Shown here: piece after piece, positions 27,463-37,557 of the stretch | How positions within the stretch are numbered: position 1 is the stretch's first letter | Layout: the number at the start of each line of letters is the position of its first letter | Origin: Candidatus Endobugula sertula | Lineage (GTDB): Bacteria; Pseudomonadota; Gammaproteobacteria; Pseudomonadales; Cellvibrionaceae | Assembly (NCBI GenBank): GCA_001723645.1 | Contig: MDLC01000004.1 | Span: 1 to 64,000 of the forward strand | Direction of reading: 5' to 3' | DNA length: 64,000 nucleotides | Position numbers and translations under genes: made by a program | The notes under the pieces: generated by a model | Told to the model about the DNA's origin: nothing | The model's database searches: none | What the model saw: only the letters and a program-made list of their open reading frames with translations

Positions 27463-28626
27463 TTAAACTTTTGCTCTTGCTTCCAGAATAGCGACTGCTG
27501 GCAAGGTTTTACCTTCAACATATTCTAGAAATGCACCACCACCGGTAGAAATATAGGATACTTTTTCAGTGATATCATATTTGTCAACAGCGGCCAGTGT
27601 ATCACCACCTCCAGCAATAGAAAATGCAGTACTTTCTGCAATAGCCTTAGATAGAGCTTCTGTTCCAGCACCAAACTGCTCAAATTCAAACACACCTACT
27701 GGTCCATTCCATAAAATGGTTTTGGCTTCTTTAAGAATGGTTTCCAACGCTGCTGCAGATGCTGGCCCAATATCAAAAATCATATCCCCATCACTCACAG
27801 CAGATACCTCTTTGAGAGTCGCTTCTGCTGATTCAGAAAATTCAGATCCTACCACCACATCACTGGGCAAAGGGATATTGGTCTTTTCCATTAATGCTTT
27901 CGCATTAGGAATCAAATCCTTTTCACACAACGATTGGCCCACGGGTAAGCCACTAGCCGCCAGGAAGGTATTGGCAATACCACCCCCAACAATAATTTGG
28001 TCCGCTTTATCCGCTAAAGACTCTAGTACAGTTAATTTGGTAGAGACCTTTGAGCCACCCACTATGGCCACCATCGGTCGTGCAGGATTCGCCAAGACTT
28101 GCTCCAATGCCGTCAGTTCATCCATTAATAATGGGCCTGCACAAGCCACCGGAGCAAACTTGGCAACACCATGAGTAGAAGCCTGTGCACGGTGCGCTGT
28201 ACCAAAGGCATCCATCACAAAAATATCACATAAACTGGCGTAGGCTTTCGCCAGCTCTTCTGTATTTTTTTTCTCTCCCACATTAAAACGCACATTCTCC
28301 AAAAGCACAATTTCACCATCGCTTAACTCAACACCCGTTTGCCACTCTTTAATAACGGGAACCTGTGTCGATAATAATTCACCCAGATGATCGGCTACAG
28401 GTTGCATAGAAAACTCATCGATAAACTCACCCTCCGTAGGACGCCCTAAATGTGACATAAGTATCACTTTGGCACCCGCTTCACGAGCGGCATTAATAGT
28501 AGGGAGTGCAGCACGAATACGTGCATCAGAAGTGATTTTACCTTCTTTCATAGGGACATTAAGATCTTCTCGGATCAAGACCCGCTGACCGGATAAATCG
28601 AGTTGGCTCATTGATAGAACATTCAT
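27463..28626 (-). CDS. pgk: Phosphoglycerate kinase
   Basis: The 387-residue product matches full-length PGK. It has [15 protein letters not shown] at the start, HLGRPTEG, the GGSKVSTKL hinge region, and GGGDTLAAV with the nucleotide-binding end. It transfers phosphate from 1,3-bisphosphoglycerate to ADP in glycolysis and runs in reverse in gluconeogenesis. It sits between epd (110 bp upstream) and fba (36 bp downstream) on the minus strand. Confidence 0.97.
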   Translation of the reverse strand: MNVLSMSQLDLSGQRVLIREDLNVPMKEGKITSDARIRAALPTINAAREAGAKVILMSHLGRPTEGEFIDEFSMQPVADHLGELLSTQVPVIKEWQTGVELSDGEIVLLENVRFNVGEKKNTEELAKAYASLCDIFVMDAFGTAHRAQASTHGVAKFAPVACAGPLLMDELTALEQVLANPARPMVAIVGGSKVSTKLTVLESLADKADQIIVGGGIANTFLAASGLPVGQSLCEKDLIPNAKALMEKTNIPLPSDVVVGSEFSESAEATLKEVSAVSDGDMIFDIGPASAAALETILKEAKTILWNGPVGVFEFEQFGAGTEALSKAIAESTAFSIAGGGDTLAAVDKYDITEKVSYISTGGGAFLEYVEGKTLPAVAILEARAKV

Positions 28627-28736
28627 TTTTTTACCTATTGAACTCTGAAAATCAATTTTTTGTGAGTGAGTGAAATAGGGACAGAGTAAAATTTTATTGC
28701 CACTGAGATAACATAATACTATGCCATGACAAAACT

Positions 28737-29765
28737 TTATCCTGGCCCTTTCGTTATGCTTTTCAACTGTCTAACCACATCCAACATCCTATTCGCAAAG
28801 CCCCACTCATTATCAAACCAAGTTAACACCTTAACCAACTGCGTTCCCGCTACACGAGTCTGACTAGCATCAACAATACTGGAGCGGGTATCATGATTAA
28901 AATCACAGGACGCTAATGGTTCTTCGGTATAACCGAGGATATGAGGAATTTTTTCTGATGCTGCTTTTAGTGTTGCGTTAACCTCAGCCGTTGTCACACA
29001 CTGTTGAGTCGTTATTGATAAATCCATCGCTGAAACATTAATAGTAGGTACCCGCATAGCTTGAGCCTGAAAACGTCCTGCCAGTGCTGGCAAGACACGA
29101 TCAATGCCTTTAGCCAGACCTGTATCCACAGGAATAATCGATTGCATCACAGAGCGGGTTTTACGCAGGTCCGTATGGTGGTAGGCATCAATAACAGGCT
29201 GATCGTTCATCGCAGAATGAATCGTGGTAATCACACCACTTTCAACACCAAAGGCTTTATCAAGCGCATCAATGACCGGGACGATACAATTGGTTGTACA
29301 GGATGCATTAGAAATAATCTTGTGCTCTGGCAGCAACAATGAATCATTAATACCATAGACAATGGTCACATCTACATCACTTTCTGCGGGTTGCGAAAAC
29401 AAGACTTTTTTGGCTCCCCCCACTAAATGTTTTTCTGCCGTCTTACGATCCGTAAAAGACCCTGTGCACTCCAGAACCACATCCACACCTAATGGCCCCC
29501 AGAACAATTGCTCAATCCGTTTTTCATGAAAGATTCGGATAACATCATTGTTAACCGTTAACACACCGCCATCAAGAGAGACCTCTCCTGCAAATTTTCC
29601 ATGGGTGGAATCATACTTGGTTAAATAAGCAATGGTCTTACTATCCGCTAACTCATTAATCGCCACAATAGAAATATCATCATCACATAAAGATGATTCG
29701 TAGAATGCACGCAATACACAACGTCCGATACGACCATAACCATTGATAGCAATGTTTAAGGACAT
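28737..29765 (-). CDS. epd: Erythrose-4-phosphate/glyceraldehyde-3-phosphate dehydrogenase
   Basis: The 342-residue protein has the GAPDH fold with [15 protein letters not shown], the catalytic SNASCTTNC and [12 protein letters not shown]. The segment [20 protein letters not shown] replaces the usual INDPF of glycolytic GAPDH and is characteristic of Epd, which makes 4-phosphoerythronate for vitamin B6. Its place between tkt and pgk is also the standard Epd position. A dual role as the only GAPDH of this segment cannot be excluded. Confidence 0.88.
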   Translation of the reverse strand: MSLNIAINGYGRIGRCVLRAFYESSLCDDDISIVAINELADSKTIAYLTKYDSTHGKFAGEVSLDGGVLTVNNDVIRIFHEKRIEQLFWGPLGVDVVLECTGSFTDRKTAEKHLVGGAKKVLFSQPAESDVDVTIVYGINDSLLLPEHKIISNASCTTNCIVPVIDALDKAFGVESGVITTIHSAMNDQPVIDAYHHTDLRKTRSVMQSIIPVDTGLAKGIDRVLPALAGRFQAQAMRVPTINVSAMDLSITTQQCVTTAEVNATLKAASEKIPHILGYTEEPLASCDFNHDTRSSIVDASQTRVAGTQLVKVLTWFDNEWGFANRMLDVVRQLKSITKGPG

Positions 29766-29813
29766 GAAAAAGTGCCTTTATTACACATGTGTTAGATACA
29801 ACCAATGGGATGC

Positions 29814-31826
29814 TTAATACGATGACTCAGCTAATAAGTCTTCCGCTACTGCCAGCACATTCTCAACGGCAAAACCAAAATGCTCCATTAATGGGCCAAT
29901 CGGTGCGGATTCACCAAAGGTGGTCATACCAATGACTCGGCCTTCCAAACCAACAAACTTGTACCAATAATCTTCATGTGCTGCTTCAATCGCAATACGC
30001 GCACCCACTTCAACAGGCAAAACAGACTGACGGTATTCAGCATCTTGGGCACAAAAAATTTCAGCACAAGGCATAGAAACAACGCGGATACGCTTGCCTT
30101 GTGCCGTTAACTGCTCTGCGGCACTCATAGCCAGTTGCACCTCTGAACCCGTGGCAATCAGAATCAAGTCAGGCTCGCCATTGTTGTCTTTCAGAATGTA
30201 GGCGCCTTTACTGATATTAGCCAGTTGCTCATCATCACGCACCATTGGCGACAGGCTCTGGCGGGAAAAGATCAATGCACTGGGGCCATCACGACGTTCA
30301 ATAGCCGATTTCCAACAAACGGCCGATTCGACCGTATCGCAAGGGCGCCACGTGTGTAAATTAGGGGTAGCACGCAAACAGGTCAGTTGCTCAACCGGCT
30401 GGTGGGTTGGACCGTCTTCACCCAGACCGATTGAATCATGGGTATAAACAAAAATACTTTGTTGCCCCATTAATGCGGCCATACGTACTGCATTGCGGGC
30501 GTATTCCATAAACATCAAAAAGGTAGCACCGTAATTAATAAAGCCACCGTGCAAGGCAATACCATTCATCATAGCACTCATCCCAAACTCACGCACACCG
30601 TAGTACAGGTAATTACCACCAGCATCTCCAGCACCGATACCCTTGGCACCAGACCATAAGGTCAGGTTAGAGCCGGCTAGGTCAGCAGACCCTCCGAATA
30701 GCTCAGGAAGCAATGGGCCAAAGGCATTTAAGCAGTTTTGCGAGGCCTTACGTGAAGCAATTTTTTCTGCTTTTTCCTGGCATTCACGAATGTAAACATC
30801 TGCTTGATCACTAAAGCTTTCGGGTAATTCGCCATTAACGACTCGACGAGTAAATTCTGCAGCCAACTCCGGATATTCTGTAGCATAAGCGTCAAAAATA
30901 ATGCCCCACTCTTTTTCTGCCATATTACCCGTAACTTTAGCATCCCAACCTTTGTAAATGGATGTAGGAATGACAAAGGGTTCATGACGCCAATTTAGCG
31001 CTTCACGTGTTAGGGCCACTTCATCGACCCCCAGAACCGCACCATGACAGGACTCAGTACCCTGTTTATTAGGAGAACCAAATCCAATAATGGTTTTACA
31101 ACAAATCAATGTAGGCTTAGCTGTTTCTGTACGGGCAGCCTCAATAGCGGCTTTAATGGCTTTACTATCATGTCCATCGATATTAGGGATAACCTGCCAA
31201 CCGTAAGCTTCAAAGCGTTTAGGGGTATCGTCGCTAAACCAGCCTTCCACTTCGCCATCAATAGAAATGCCATTATCATCATAGAAGGCGATCAGCTTAC
31301 CCAGGCCTAAAGTCCCGGCCAGGGAACAAACCTCGTGGGAGATTCCTTCCATTAAACACCCATCACCCAAAAAGGTGTAAGTATAATGATCAACCACCTC
31401 ATACCCATCGCGATTAAATTGTGCAGCCAGCACTTTTTCAGCCACCGCCATACCAATGGCATTACTAATACCCTGACCTAATGGACCCGTTGTGGTTTCC
31501 ACACCTGGCGCATAGCCATATTCTGGATGACCCGGTGTTTTAGAATGTAACTGACGGAAACGCTTTAACTCTTGAATAGGCAAATCGTAACCTGTCAAAT
31601 GCAATAGCGAATAAATCAACATTGAACCATGACCATTGGACAATACAAAACGATCACGATCCACCCACTGAGGGTTAGCGGGATTGTGCTTCAGATAATC
31701 ATTCCATAGGACTTCGGCAATATCTGCCATTCCCATGGGCGCTCCAGGGTGGCCAGAGTTGGCTTGTTGTACGGCATCCATACTGAGTGCGCGAATAGCA
31801 TTAGCAAGTTCGTTACGAGAAGGCAT
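29814..31826 (-). CDS. tkt: Transketolase
   Basis: The 670-residue enzyme has the full thiamine-diphosphate transketolase layout: [32 protein letters not shown], the cofactor motif [26 protein letters not shown], and [16 protein letters not shown] in the pyrimidine domain. It moves two-carbon units in the pentose phosphate pathway and feeds erythrose 4-phosphate to the neighbouring epd product. It is the first gene of the minus-strand run; its promoter should lie in 31827-32000. Confidence 0.97.
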   Translation of the reverse strand: MPSRNELANAIRALSMDAVQQANSGHPGAPMGMADIAEVLWNDYLKHNPANPQWVDRDRFVLSNGHGSMLIYSLLHLTGYDLPIQELKRFRQLHSKTPGHPEYGYAPGVETTTGPLGQGISNAIGMAVAEKVLAAQFNRDGYEVVDHYTYTFLGDGCLMEGISHEVCSLAGTLGLGKLIAFYDDNGISIDGEVEGWFSDDTPKRFEAYGWQVIPNIDGHDSKAIKAAIEAARTETAKPTLICCKTIIGFGSPNKQGTESCHGAVLGVDEVALTREALNWRHEPFVIPTSIYKGWDAKVTGNMAEKEWGIIFDAYATEYPELAAEFTRRVVNGELPESFSDQADVYIRECQEKAEKIASRKASQNCLNAFGPLLPELFGGSADLAGSNLTLWSGAKGIGAGDAGGNYLYYGVREFGMSAMMNGIALHGGFINYGATFLMFMEYARNAVRMAALMGQQSIFVYTHDSIGLGEDGPTHQPVEQLTCLRATPNLHTWRPCDTVESAVCWKSAIERRDGPSALIFSRQSLSPMVRDDEQLANISKGAYILKDNNGEPDLILIATGSEVQLAMSAAEQLTAQGKRIRVVSMPCAEIFCAQDAEYRQSVLPVEVGARIAIEAAHEDYWYKFVGLEGRVIGMTTFGESAPIGPLMEHFGFAVENVLAVAEDLLAESSY

Positions 31827-32339
31827 AAGGGGTAATTCCTAATAAAAATTGGGCACTGCTTAAAAGGGGCGCTATTTTCGCATATTTAACGGGCAGGTAA
31901 TAGCAGTTTGATATGCCATATTAGGGTCATATCATCAAATTTTTCTCAACAATAGCCTCTAAAAAACAATTTTCCCAGCCAACCAATTTGCGCATTGCTT
32001 TATCACTCACCCCTTACCATAAGATAAACCCTCCGCATCACCTACCTCAGCAGAAGTAACAGCCACCTTATTTTTTTAGGGAGGGCAGGATCACCCATTC
32101 ACGGACCAGATTGTAGAGTAAATCATTTTCTTGAGTGAGCCCTTTAACCTAAACCCATCAATGAAGCTTGCCATTAAGAGTCACTTGATGTGCGCTTTTT
32201 TAGAAGCCAACAGGTGCGATAATGCAACTTAAAAAAAACTTGAGGCTGCGGTGGCAGCATAGCTATGACACACTTGGAAGTAGAATCTGCAATTCAATCA
32301 TATTGCGATACTACAAAACCAGATGGAAATAGCTAAACA
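31827..32339. other. Long intergenic stretch between tkt and the glycosyltransferase remnant
   Basis: About 510 bp without a convincing gene. The left part must hold the tkt promoter. I see no tRNA, riboswitch or long repeat. The right part may be worn upstream coding sequence of the neighbouring remnant, but no frame can be followed. Confidence 0.5.
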
Positions 32340-33021
32340 ATGCAAAAAAAAGTCAATGTAATATGTATGAAATGGGGAAACAAGTTTTCATCTGAATATG
32401 TCAACAAGCTTTACGGAATGATAGCAAGAAATTTAACTATCCCTTTTCGTTTTATCTGTTTTACAGAAGTGAGCGTGGAAATTAAATCTGAAGTTGAAAT
32501 TCAACACCTACCGGAAATAAACCTACCTGCCAATATATCAGAAAGAGGCTGGAAAAAACTTTCCGTCTTATCCGAAAATTTTGGCAACCTGACAGGAAAG
32601 ACACTTTTTTTAAATTTAGATGTGGTCATTATTCAAAACATTGACTGTTTTTTTCTTACCCAGGAAACGTTCTAATTGCTCACGACAAAAAAAGACCAAC
32701 AAGACTTGAAGGCAACTCTTCTGTTTTTCGCTTTATTATTGGTAAGCATAAAGACATACTGGAAAACTTCAAAAAAAATTTTCCGACATCCTAGAAGAAG
32801 TACGCCATGAACAAGCTTATCTATCACGCGAGGTGCGCAAAAAGAGGATTGGCCGAAAGCGACTGGTTATGTTCGAGTTCTGGTTTGCAATGGTCTGGCA
32901 GATTGCCCGCTTTAAGGATTTAACCGAAGAGCAAAAGGCTATACTGCTGGCGGCGAATAAGGCGTCAGGCAAATATACCGACAAGTGTAAGCACGAACAG
33001 CTTGAAGCTCTTTTGAAATAA
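32340..33021 (+). pseudogene. Glycosyltransferase remnant with homopolymer frameshifts
   Basis: The first 111 codons read like the start of a capsule-type glycosyltransferase: VNVICMKWGNKFSSEYVNKL, RGWKKLSVLSENFGNL and TLFLNLDVVIIQNID, the last being a DxD-like metal site. After a seven-T run at 32648-32654 the match continues in another frame (YPGNVLIAHDKKRPTRLEG). After an A8T4 run near 32771-32782 it moves again (SDILEEVRHEQAYLSREV). The final 60 codons (32833-33021) do not resemble the family and may be unrelated sequence. Two shifts at base runs make a complete product impossible as written. Confidence 0.65.
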
Positions 33022-33078
33022 TGTCACACTAAAGTACAGTTCTTATCACTCTGCTAAACTAATATAAGAGAAAATATA

Positions 33079-33489
33079 ATGGCATCGAGGTTTCAGTTTT
33101 CTAGCTTTTTTATTCGCTTTTTATTTGCATTGGTCCTGATGTTTTTAACCTTTAACCCTTCAGGCTATTCATTTTTTCATGGGGTGACCCAACAATTATT
33201 TGCTTTACCAATATTGGTGTTATTCGGGGTTATCCTAACGATTGGCTGGGTTATTTTTCTACGTGCCACCCTGCGTTCGCTGGGAGCGATTGGTATCTGT
33301 TTAGTGATTGCCTTATTTGCTTGTATGGCCTGGGTAGCGATTTATTATGAGTTATTGACCGTTGGCACAACAATGTTTACCTATTTAGTATTAGTTATTG
33401 TTGCTACTGTGCTGGGCATTGGGATGTCATGGTCGCATATTCGACGCCGTATGTCAGGGCAAGCAGATATGGACGATGTCGATCAATAA
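33079..33489 (+). CDS. DUF6524-type four-span membrane protein
   Basis: The 136-residue protein has four membrane segments, with SSFFIRFLFALVLMFLTFNP at the start, then a short loop with SGYSFFHGV, IGWVIFLRATLRSLGAIG across spans two and three, and a basic-acidic tail (RRRMSGQADMDDVDQ). These features match a conserved family of unknown function (DUF6524). It stands alone, converging on the acetyltransferase gene with a four-base gap. Confidence 0.75.
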   Translation: MASRFQFSSFFIRFLFALVLMFLTFNPSGYSFFHGVTQQLFALPILVLFGVILTIGWVIFLRATLRSLGAIGICLVIALFACMAWVAIYYELLTVGTTMFTYLVLVIVATVLGIGMSWSHIRRRMSGQADMDDVDQ

Positions 33490-33493
33490 GGCT

Positions 33494-34033
33494 CTAGATA
33501 GGCCGGGCTGGAATACCCACAACCGTTACACCTTCCTCTATATCCTTAGTCACTACTGCATTGGCCCCCACACGTGCATGACTGCTTATTTTTACTGGCC
33601 CAATAATTTTAGCACCTGCACCAATGTCAACATGAGTGCCTAAAACGACGATACCTGCAAGCGTAACTTGCTGAAAAATTAGACAATTGGGGCCAATAAC
33701 CGCATCTGGATGAATCACAATACCATTTGGATGAGGCAATAACAGCCCCCCTCCTATCTGACAAGATAAGTCAATATCAGCCCCACTAATTGCGCTCCAA
33801 AATTTATGCCGTATGACACACACTTTTCTTCGAATCATCAATAACGGGCTTTTTGAATTTTTGAGAGCTTGGTATTGCCGAATTGATTTTAGTAGTTTAC
33901 GACTTGGATCCCAGAAACCTCTTGGCTTTTCTCTTTCCCAAATGGGGGTATCCCAGTCAGTGCTGGTTTTATTAATCATAGCCATTGATACGCTGATGTA
34001 TTGAATATTTATGACGTGATAGAATTTTGGCAT
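33494..34033 (-). CDS. Serine O-acetyltransferase-like hexapeptide protein
   Basis: The 179-residue product has a left-handed beta-helix acetyltransferase domain in its second half. ADIDLSCQIGGGLLLPHPNG contains the catalytic histidine region, followed by IVIHPDAVIGPNC and VDIGAGAKIIG hexapeptide repeats. It resembles CysE/EpsC but is shorter, lacking most of the N-terminal helical domain, so it may acetylate a sugar or a serine in surface-polymer synthesis. ATG codons at 34033 and 33985 are both possible; the first is kept because the frame is open and the usual length is reached. Confidence 0.75.
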   Translation of the reverse strand: MPKFYHVINIQYISVSMAMINKTSTDWDTPIWEREKPRGFWDPSRKLLKSIRQYQALKNSKSPLLMIRRKVCVIRHKFWSAISGADIDLSCQIGGGLLLPHPNGIVIHPDAVIGPNCLIFQQVTLAGIVVLGTHVDIGAGAKIIGPVKISSHARVGANAVVTKDIEEGVTVVGIPARPI

Positions 34034-34410
34034 TTTTGGTAGAGTATTTCTATAGTTTGATGTCTCGTACTACTGAATAATGATATGTGCTTACCACACT
34101 TTTTAACTGTCTTTCTTAATTATGGGGGCTGGGGTAGATTTCGTCGTGATTCGGTGTAGGGTGTAGCATGAACAAAAACGTCACCAAGAACCAAAGCAAG
34201 CGACGCCGGAAGCCCATTGTTTCAGACGCTAGGTAGCGGGTGGCTGGGTGTTTAATCTCAGCCGATACTATTTTTATTTAATTTTGTACATTGACTCCTT
34301 GAAAACTCCTCAATCGCCTCTATATCTATTAACAGGCGGGCTAAGTGATTTAGCGCGCTAACGAGATGTCTCGAAGAGAATCTCAATAATTTTTATGAAT
34401 GTGACTTTAG
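34034..34410. other. Intergenic stretch before the heat-shock gene
   Basis: About 380 bp without a supported gene. A 22-codon frame from an ATG at 34168 (basic, NQSKRRRKPIVSD) looks like the start of something now lost, but I cannot name it. The region must hold promoters for the divergent neighbours. Confidence 0.4.
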
Positions 34411-34440
34411 TTTATATTGCTTCATTGCGAGGATATAATC
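34411..34440 (+). promoter_or_regulatory. Possible ROSE-like RNA thermometer of the hsp20 gene
   Basis: The ribosome site GAGGA (34429-34433) lies in an imperfect hairpin with the upstream TTATATTGCTTC. The latter contains TTGCT (34417-34421), the UYGCU-type element that faces the ribosome site in ROSE thermometers, including a possible G-G contact. ROSE elements are known upstream of small heat-shock genes. The fold has not been calculated here. Confidence 0.4.
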
Positions 34441-34896
34441 ATGACTAGAATAGACCTGACTCCCCTTTACCGTTCCAGTGTTGGCTTCGACCGTCTTGGC
34501 TCATTACTAGACGCCACTTTTCAGTCCGAGAAAAGTGCCTTAGGCTATCCACCTTATGATATCGAAATACTGGAAGAGAACAATTATGCTATTACTCTGG
34601 CCATTGCAGGCTTTAAAGAAAGCGAGCTTGAGATAAAAACCGAAAGTGGTGTACTCACCATTTGTGGTAAGCAAGGACAGGATGAAAACAAAAGGTATCT
34701 GCATCAAGGCATTGCTAAGCGTTCGTTTGAGCGTAAATTTAATTTAGCAGACCATGTAGAGGTGACTAATGCAAAACTGACTGACGGTTTGCTCACGATT
34801 GAATTGGTACGAAAGATCCCTGAGGCAATGAAACCTAAAGCAATTGCTATTAACGGCAAGGCTAGTGTCATTGATCACAAGGAAAAAGTCGCCTAA
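34441..34896 (+). CDS. Small heat-shock protein (Hsp20/IbpA family)
   Basis: The 151-residue protein from the ATG at 34441 has the alpha-crystallin domain at about residues 35-130: PPYDIEILEENNYAITLAI, GFKESELEIK, the RSFERKFNLADHV strand and ATGLL-like LTDGLLTIEL near the end. The IxI-type tail follows as KPKAIAI. It should hold unfolding proteins in the cytoplasm. The start follows GAGGATATAATC and has a thermometer-like hairpin, and the gene is closed by a good terminator. Confidence 0.92.
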   Translation: MTRIDLTPLYRSSVGFDRLGSLLDATFQSEKSALGYPPYDIEILEENNYAITLAIAGFKESELEIKTESGVLTICGKQGQDENKRYLHQGIAKRSFERKFNLADHVEVTNAKLTDGLLTIELVRKIPEAMKPKAIAINGKASVIDHKEKVA

Positions 34897-34917
34897 TAGC
34901 TGGTATGACTCCCACTT

Positions 34918-34948
34918 AAAAAGTCGATGTTAGAACATCGGCTTTTTT
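34918..34948 (+). terminator. Intrinsic terminator after hsp20
   Basis: AAAAAGTCGATGTT pairs with AACATCGGCTTTTT (one T-G pair inside) across a very short loop and ends in six Ts at 34943-34948. It starts 22 bases after the hsp20 stop. The A-run on the other strand lets it work for the opposite direction too. Confidence 0.85.
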
Positions 34949-35172
34949 ATATATTAAAGCGAATTATCTTTATATCCTCAACTTCTTAAGCTACTTTTAG
35001 GATACCTGAGCGTTAGACTGGCAACGAAGTAACAATATATTTCCATAGAGTTCGATGACTATAAAGCAACACGACTAATCACCCCACCATCACTATGCTG
35101 AATACTAACTAGATGGGTGCTTTAGCTGTCATGGACTTTAGAATAAACACATGGAGTATTAATCTAGCTATT

Positions 35173-37548
35173 TCAGGCTTTTTTGGTTTTAAGAGCAGGC
35201 TCAGCAACCGTAATCAAAGCAGGCAACACCCACAGGGTGACAAAACCAGCCAGCAATAAAATAGCGGCAATTAAAATACCTACGGTATTATAAGGCACCA
35301 GCGGTGATAGCAATAAAGGTAAAAAACCCAAACCAACGATAAATATATTTCTCAAGATGGCACGGGCAGGCTCTGCATACATAATAGGCCAGACGTCTTT
35401 CCACCCGGCTTGAGTAGACAGTAAATACCATCGCGACCGACTGACAAAATGAATAGCGTAATCAATCGCCAAACCCAAGCTTAAGGACGAAAGTACAGCA
35501 ATGGGCATATCATAATCTCTCCCCATCCAACCAATGACACCGTAAATCACCAGTATAGTCAGGCTTAATGGAACGATAGCTAAAACACTCCATAAAACGG
35601 AACGAAACAGTAGTAAAATAATGAGGAATACCACGATAAAACTACTGAGCAAAGCCGTTAACATACCGCTCACCATTTTGTCCTGCCACACACTGTTAAT
35701 ATAAGTTAAACCAAACCAAGCATGTTCCATGACTAATGGTGGTGGATTTTTTTGAAGGTAATTATTCGCCGCCATCATCACTGCATCCATGTGCTGATTA
35801 TCACCTTTATTCATTTGTAACCAAAGATTCATACGATCGAAGTCTCGATTTACCAACTTCCATAAATCATGGGCTCGGTGACTGTTTTCATAAATCAATA
35901 ATAGTTGTGCAACAGCCTCCTGGCTGTCAGGGACCACAAAGCTATCTGCTTCATCAATAAACCATTCTCGATGTACTGTTTTAACAATATCGGTGACCGA
36001 ATTCACTTTACCGACAACATCCATGGCTAACAAATGACGTTGCAAGCCCTCCATATAACGCAGTACTTCAGGGTCTTTAAAAGTATTCTTATCGGCTGCC
36101 TGAAAAGTCAGATACGCCATGTAGGTGCCACCAATATGTTGATTTAAACCTGTATCAGCTACTCGAATCGGATGCTCACTATTGAACCATTTAATGGGGT
36201 TATCATTAACACGAATATCCTTTAACCCTATAGCTGCTATACAGCTAATAGTGACCATAATTATCAACACTATTCTGGACCGAGAGAAGGCTTGTCTGCC
36301 CAACTGCATCAGCCCCAGATTAAGCCAAGTATTCATAAAAGCATTCTGGCCATTCTTCGCACCAAAATGCGCCAGTGTTTTTTCACTGAGCATGAGCAAA
36401 TAGGCAGGAACCAGAGTAATTGTCACCAACCAAGCAACCAACACACCCAAGGCAACAAAAAGACCAAACACCTGAATAGGCGGGATAGGTGTAAGCCATA
36501 GCGAAGCAAAGCCCACAGCTGTTGTTAATGTCGTAAACAACATCGGCGTATGCAGCTCAGACATAATATCTTGCAGTATGGCTTTTCTATCTTTAGAAAC
36601 GTGATAACGGTCAAAAAACTCTGAATGAATATGCACTGAATCCAGCACCGCAATGGGCATAATAAAAATAGGAATCATAGAACTCATAATATGAATAGTT
36701 TGCCCTGAAACCACCAGAGAGCCCATAGTCCAGATCACCGCAACTAACGCAACTAATAATGCAGAAGCTGCCACTGCCACATTACGAAAAAAGAAAAATA
36801 ACAAGACAAAAATTAACAACATGGCAATCGGAGCGATAATAGCCATTTGAATAAACATCTCAACACCAAAGACGTCTTCAGCAACGGGCAAACCAGTGAT
36901 ATGAAATTGGTCATCTACATCTTTCGGTAGTGTCGCAATAACATCTTGTAATTTTCGGTAGATAGCGTAACTTTTTTCTTTACTGCTAATGGGCAAATAT
37001 ATAGCCAGAGCTTGTCCATTATCAGACGCTAGTGAATTATTTAGAAAAGGAATTCTCAGTGTTCGTTCCTTGATTGATAAAGCCTCTTCCTGAGTAACTG
37101 GAGGGGAAGTCATTAGCCAGTCAAAAACTACTTCCTGTTCTTGATTTTGAATATCATCAACAGTAGATAACGACAGCACATCCAGAGAAATAACGCCATC
37201 TATTGATTGAGCAGCGTCACTGAGATGATGAATATTCTTTAATGTTTGAGGATTAAATACACCGTCAGGATGGCTTTCATTAATCACCCCCACAACGATG
37301 ATATCCGATAATTCAAAAACCTTTTTCATTTGCCGATGGAAAGCACGAGCTTCATCATCATAAGGCAGCATATTTTCAGGGTCAGTATCGATAGTGAGTG
37401 GGCTGATCCAGGGGTGTAACGCCTTAAAAAGATTCGGAGTTACCGCAAGCAACAGCACCATCACAGTTAATAAACCAATGATATAGAAAATACGCTTGGG
37501 GTAATCAAGTGCATACAGGGAAAGGGCCGGATATTTAACAGTCAACAT
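35173..37548 (-). CDS. RND-superfamily (MMPL-type) exporter
   Basis: The 791-residue protein has the duplicated RND layout. One membrane segment near residue 25 is followed by a large periplasmic domain (to about 230), then five or six clustered segments with PIFIMPIAVLDSVHIHSEFF, and a second copy with LSSLSLGLAIDYAIHFVSRS. The conserved acidic residues in the D/E-rich fourth spans suit proton coupling. It belongs with the lipid- or hopanoid-exporting MMPL/HpnN-like proteins rather than with tripartite drug pumps. It lies nine bases after the aminotransferase gene in the same direction, so the two form an operon. The cargo is unknown. Confidence 0.85.
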   Translation of the reverse strand: MLTVKYPALSLYALDYPKRIFYIIGLLTVMVLLLAVTPNLFKALHPWISPLTIDTDPENMLPYDDEARAFHRQMKKVFELSDIIVVGVINESHPDGVFNPQTLKNIHHLSDAAQSIDGVISLDVLSLSTVDDIQNQEQEVVFDWLMTSPPVTQEEALSIKERTLRIPFLNNSLASDNGQALAIYLPISSKEKSYAIYRKLQDVIATLPKDVDDQFHITGLPVAEDVFGVEMFIQMAIIAPIAMLLIFVLLFFFFRNVAVAASALLVALVAVIWTMGSLVVSGQTIHIMSSMIPIFIMPIAVLDSVHIHSEFFDRYHVSKDRKAILQDIMSELHTPMLFTTLTTAVGFASLWLTPIPPIQVFGLFVALGVLVAWLVTITLVPAYLLMLSEKTLAHFGAKNGQNAFMNTWLNLGLMQLGRQAFSRSRIVLIIMVTISCIAAIGLKDIRVNDNPIKWFNSEHPIRVADTGLNQHIGGTYMAYLTFQAADKNTFKDPEVLRYMEGLQRHLLAMDVVGKVNSVTDIVKTVHREWFIDEADSFVVPDSQEAVAQLLLIYENSHRAHDLWKLVNRDFDRMNLWLQMNKGDNQHMDAVMMAANNYLQKNPPPLVMEHAWFGLTYINSVWQDKMVSGMLTALLSSFIVVFLIILLLFRSVLWSVLAIVPLSLTILVIYGVIGWMGRDYDMPIAVLSSLSLGLAIDYAIHFVSRSRWYLLSTQAGWKDVWPIMYAEPARAILRNIFIVGLGFLPLLLSPLVPYNTVGILIAAILLLAGFVTLWVLPALITVAEPALKTKKA

Positions 37549-37557
37549 TAGCGCTCT

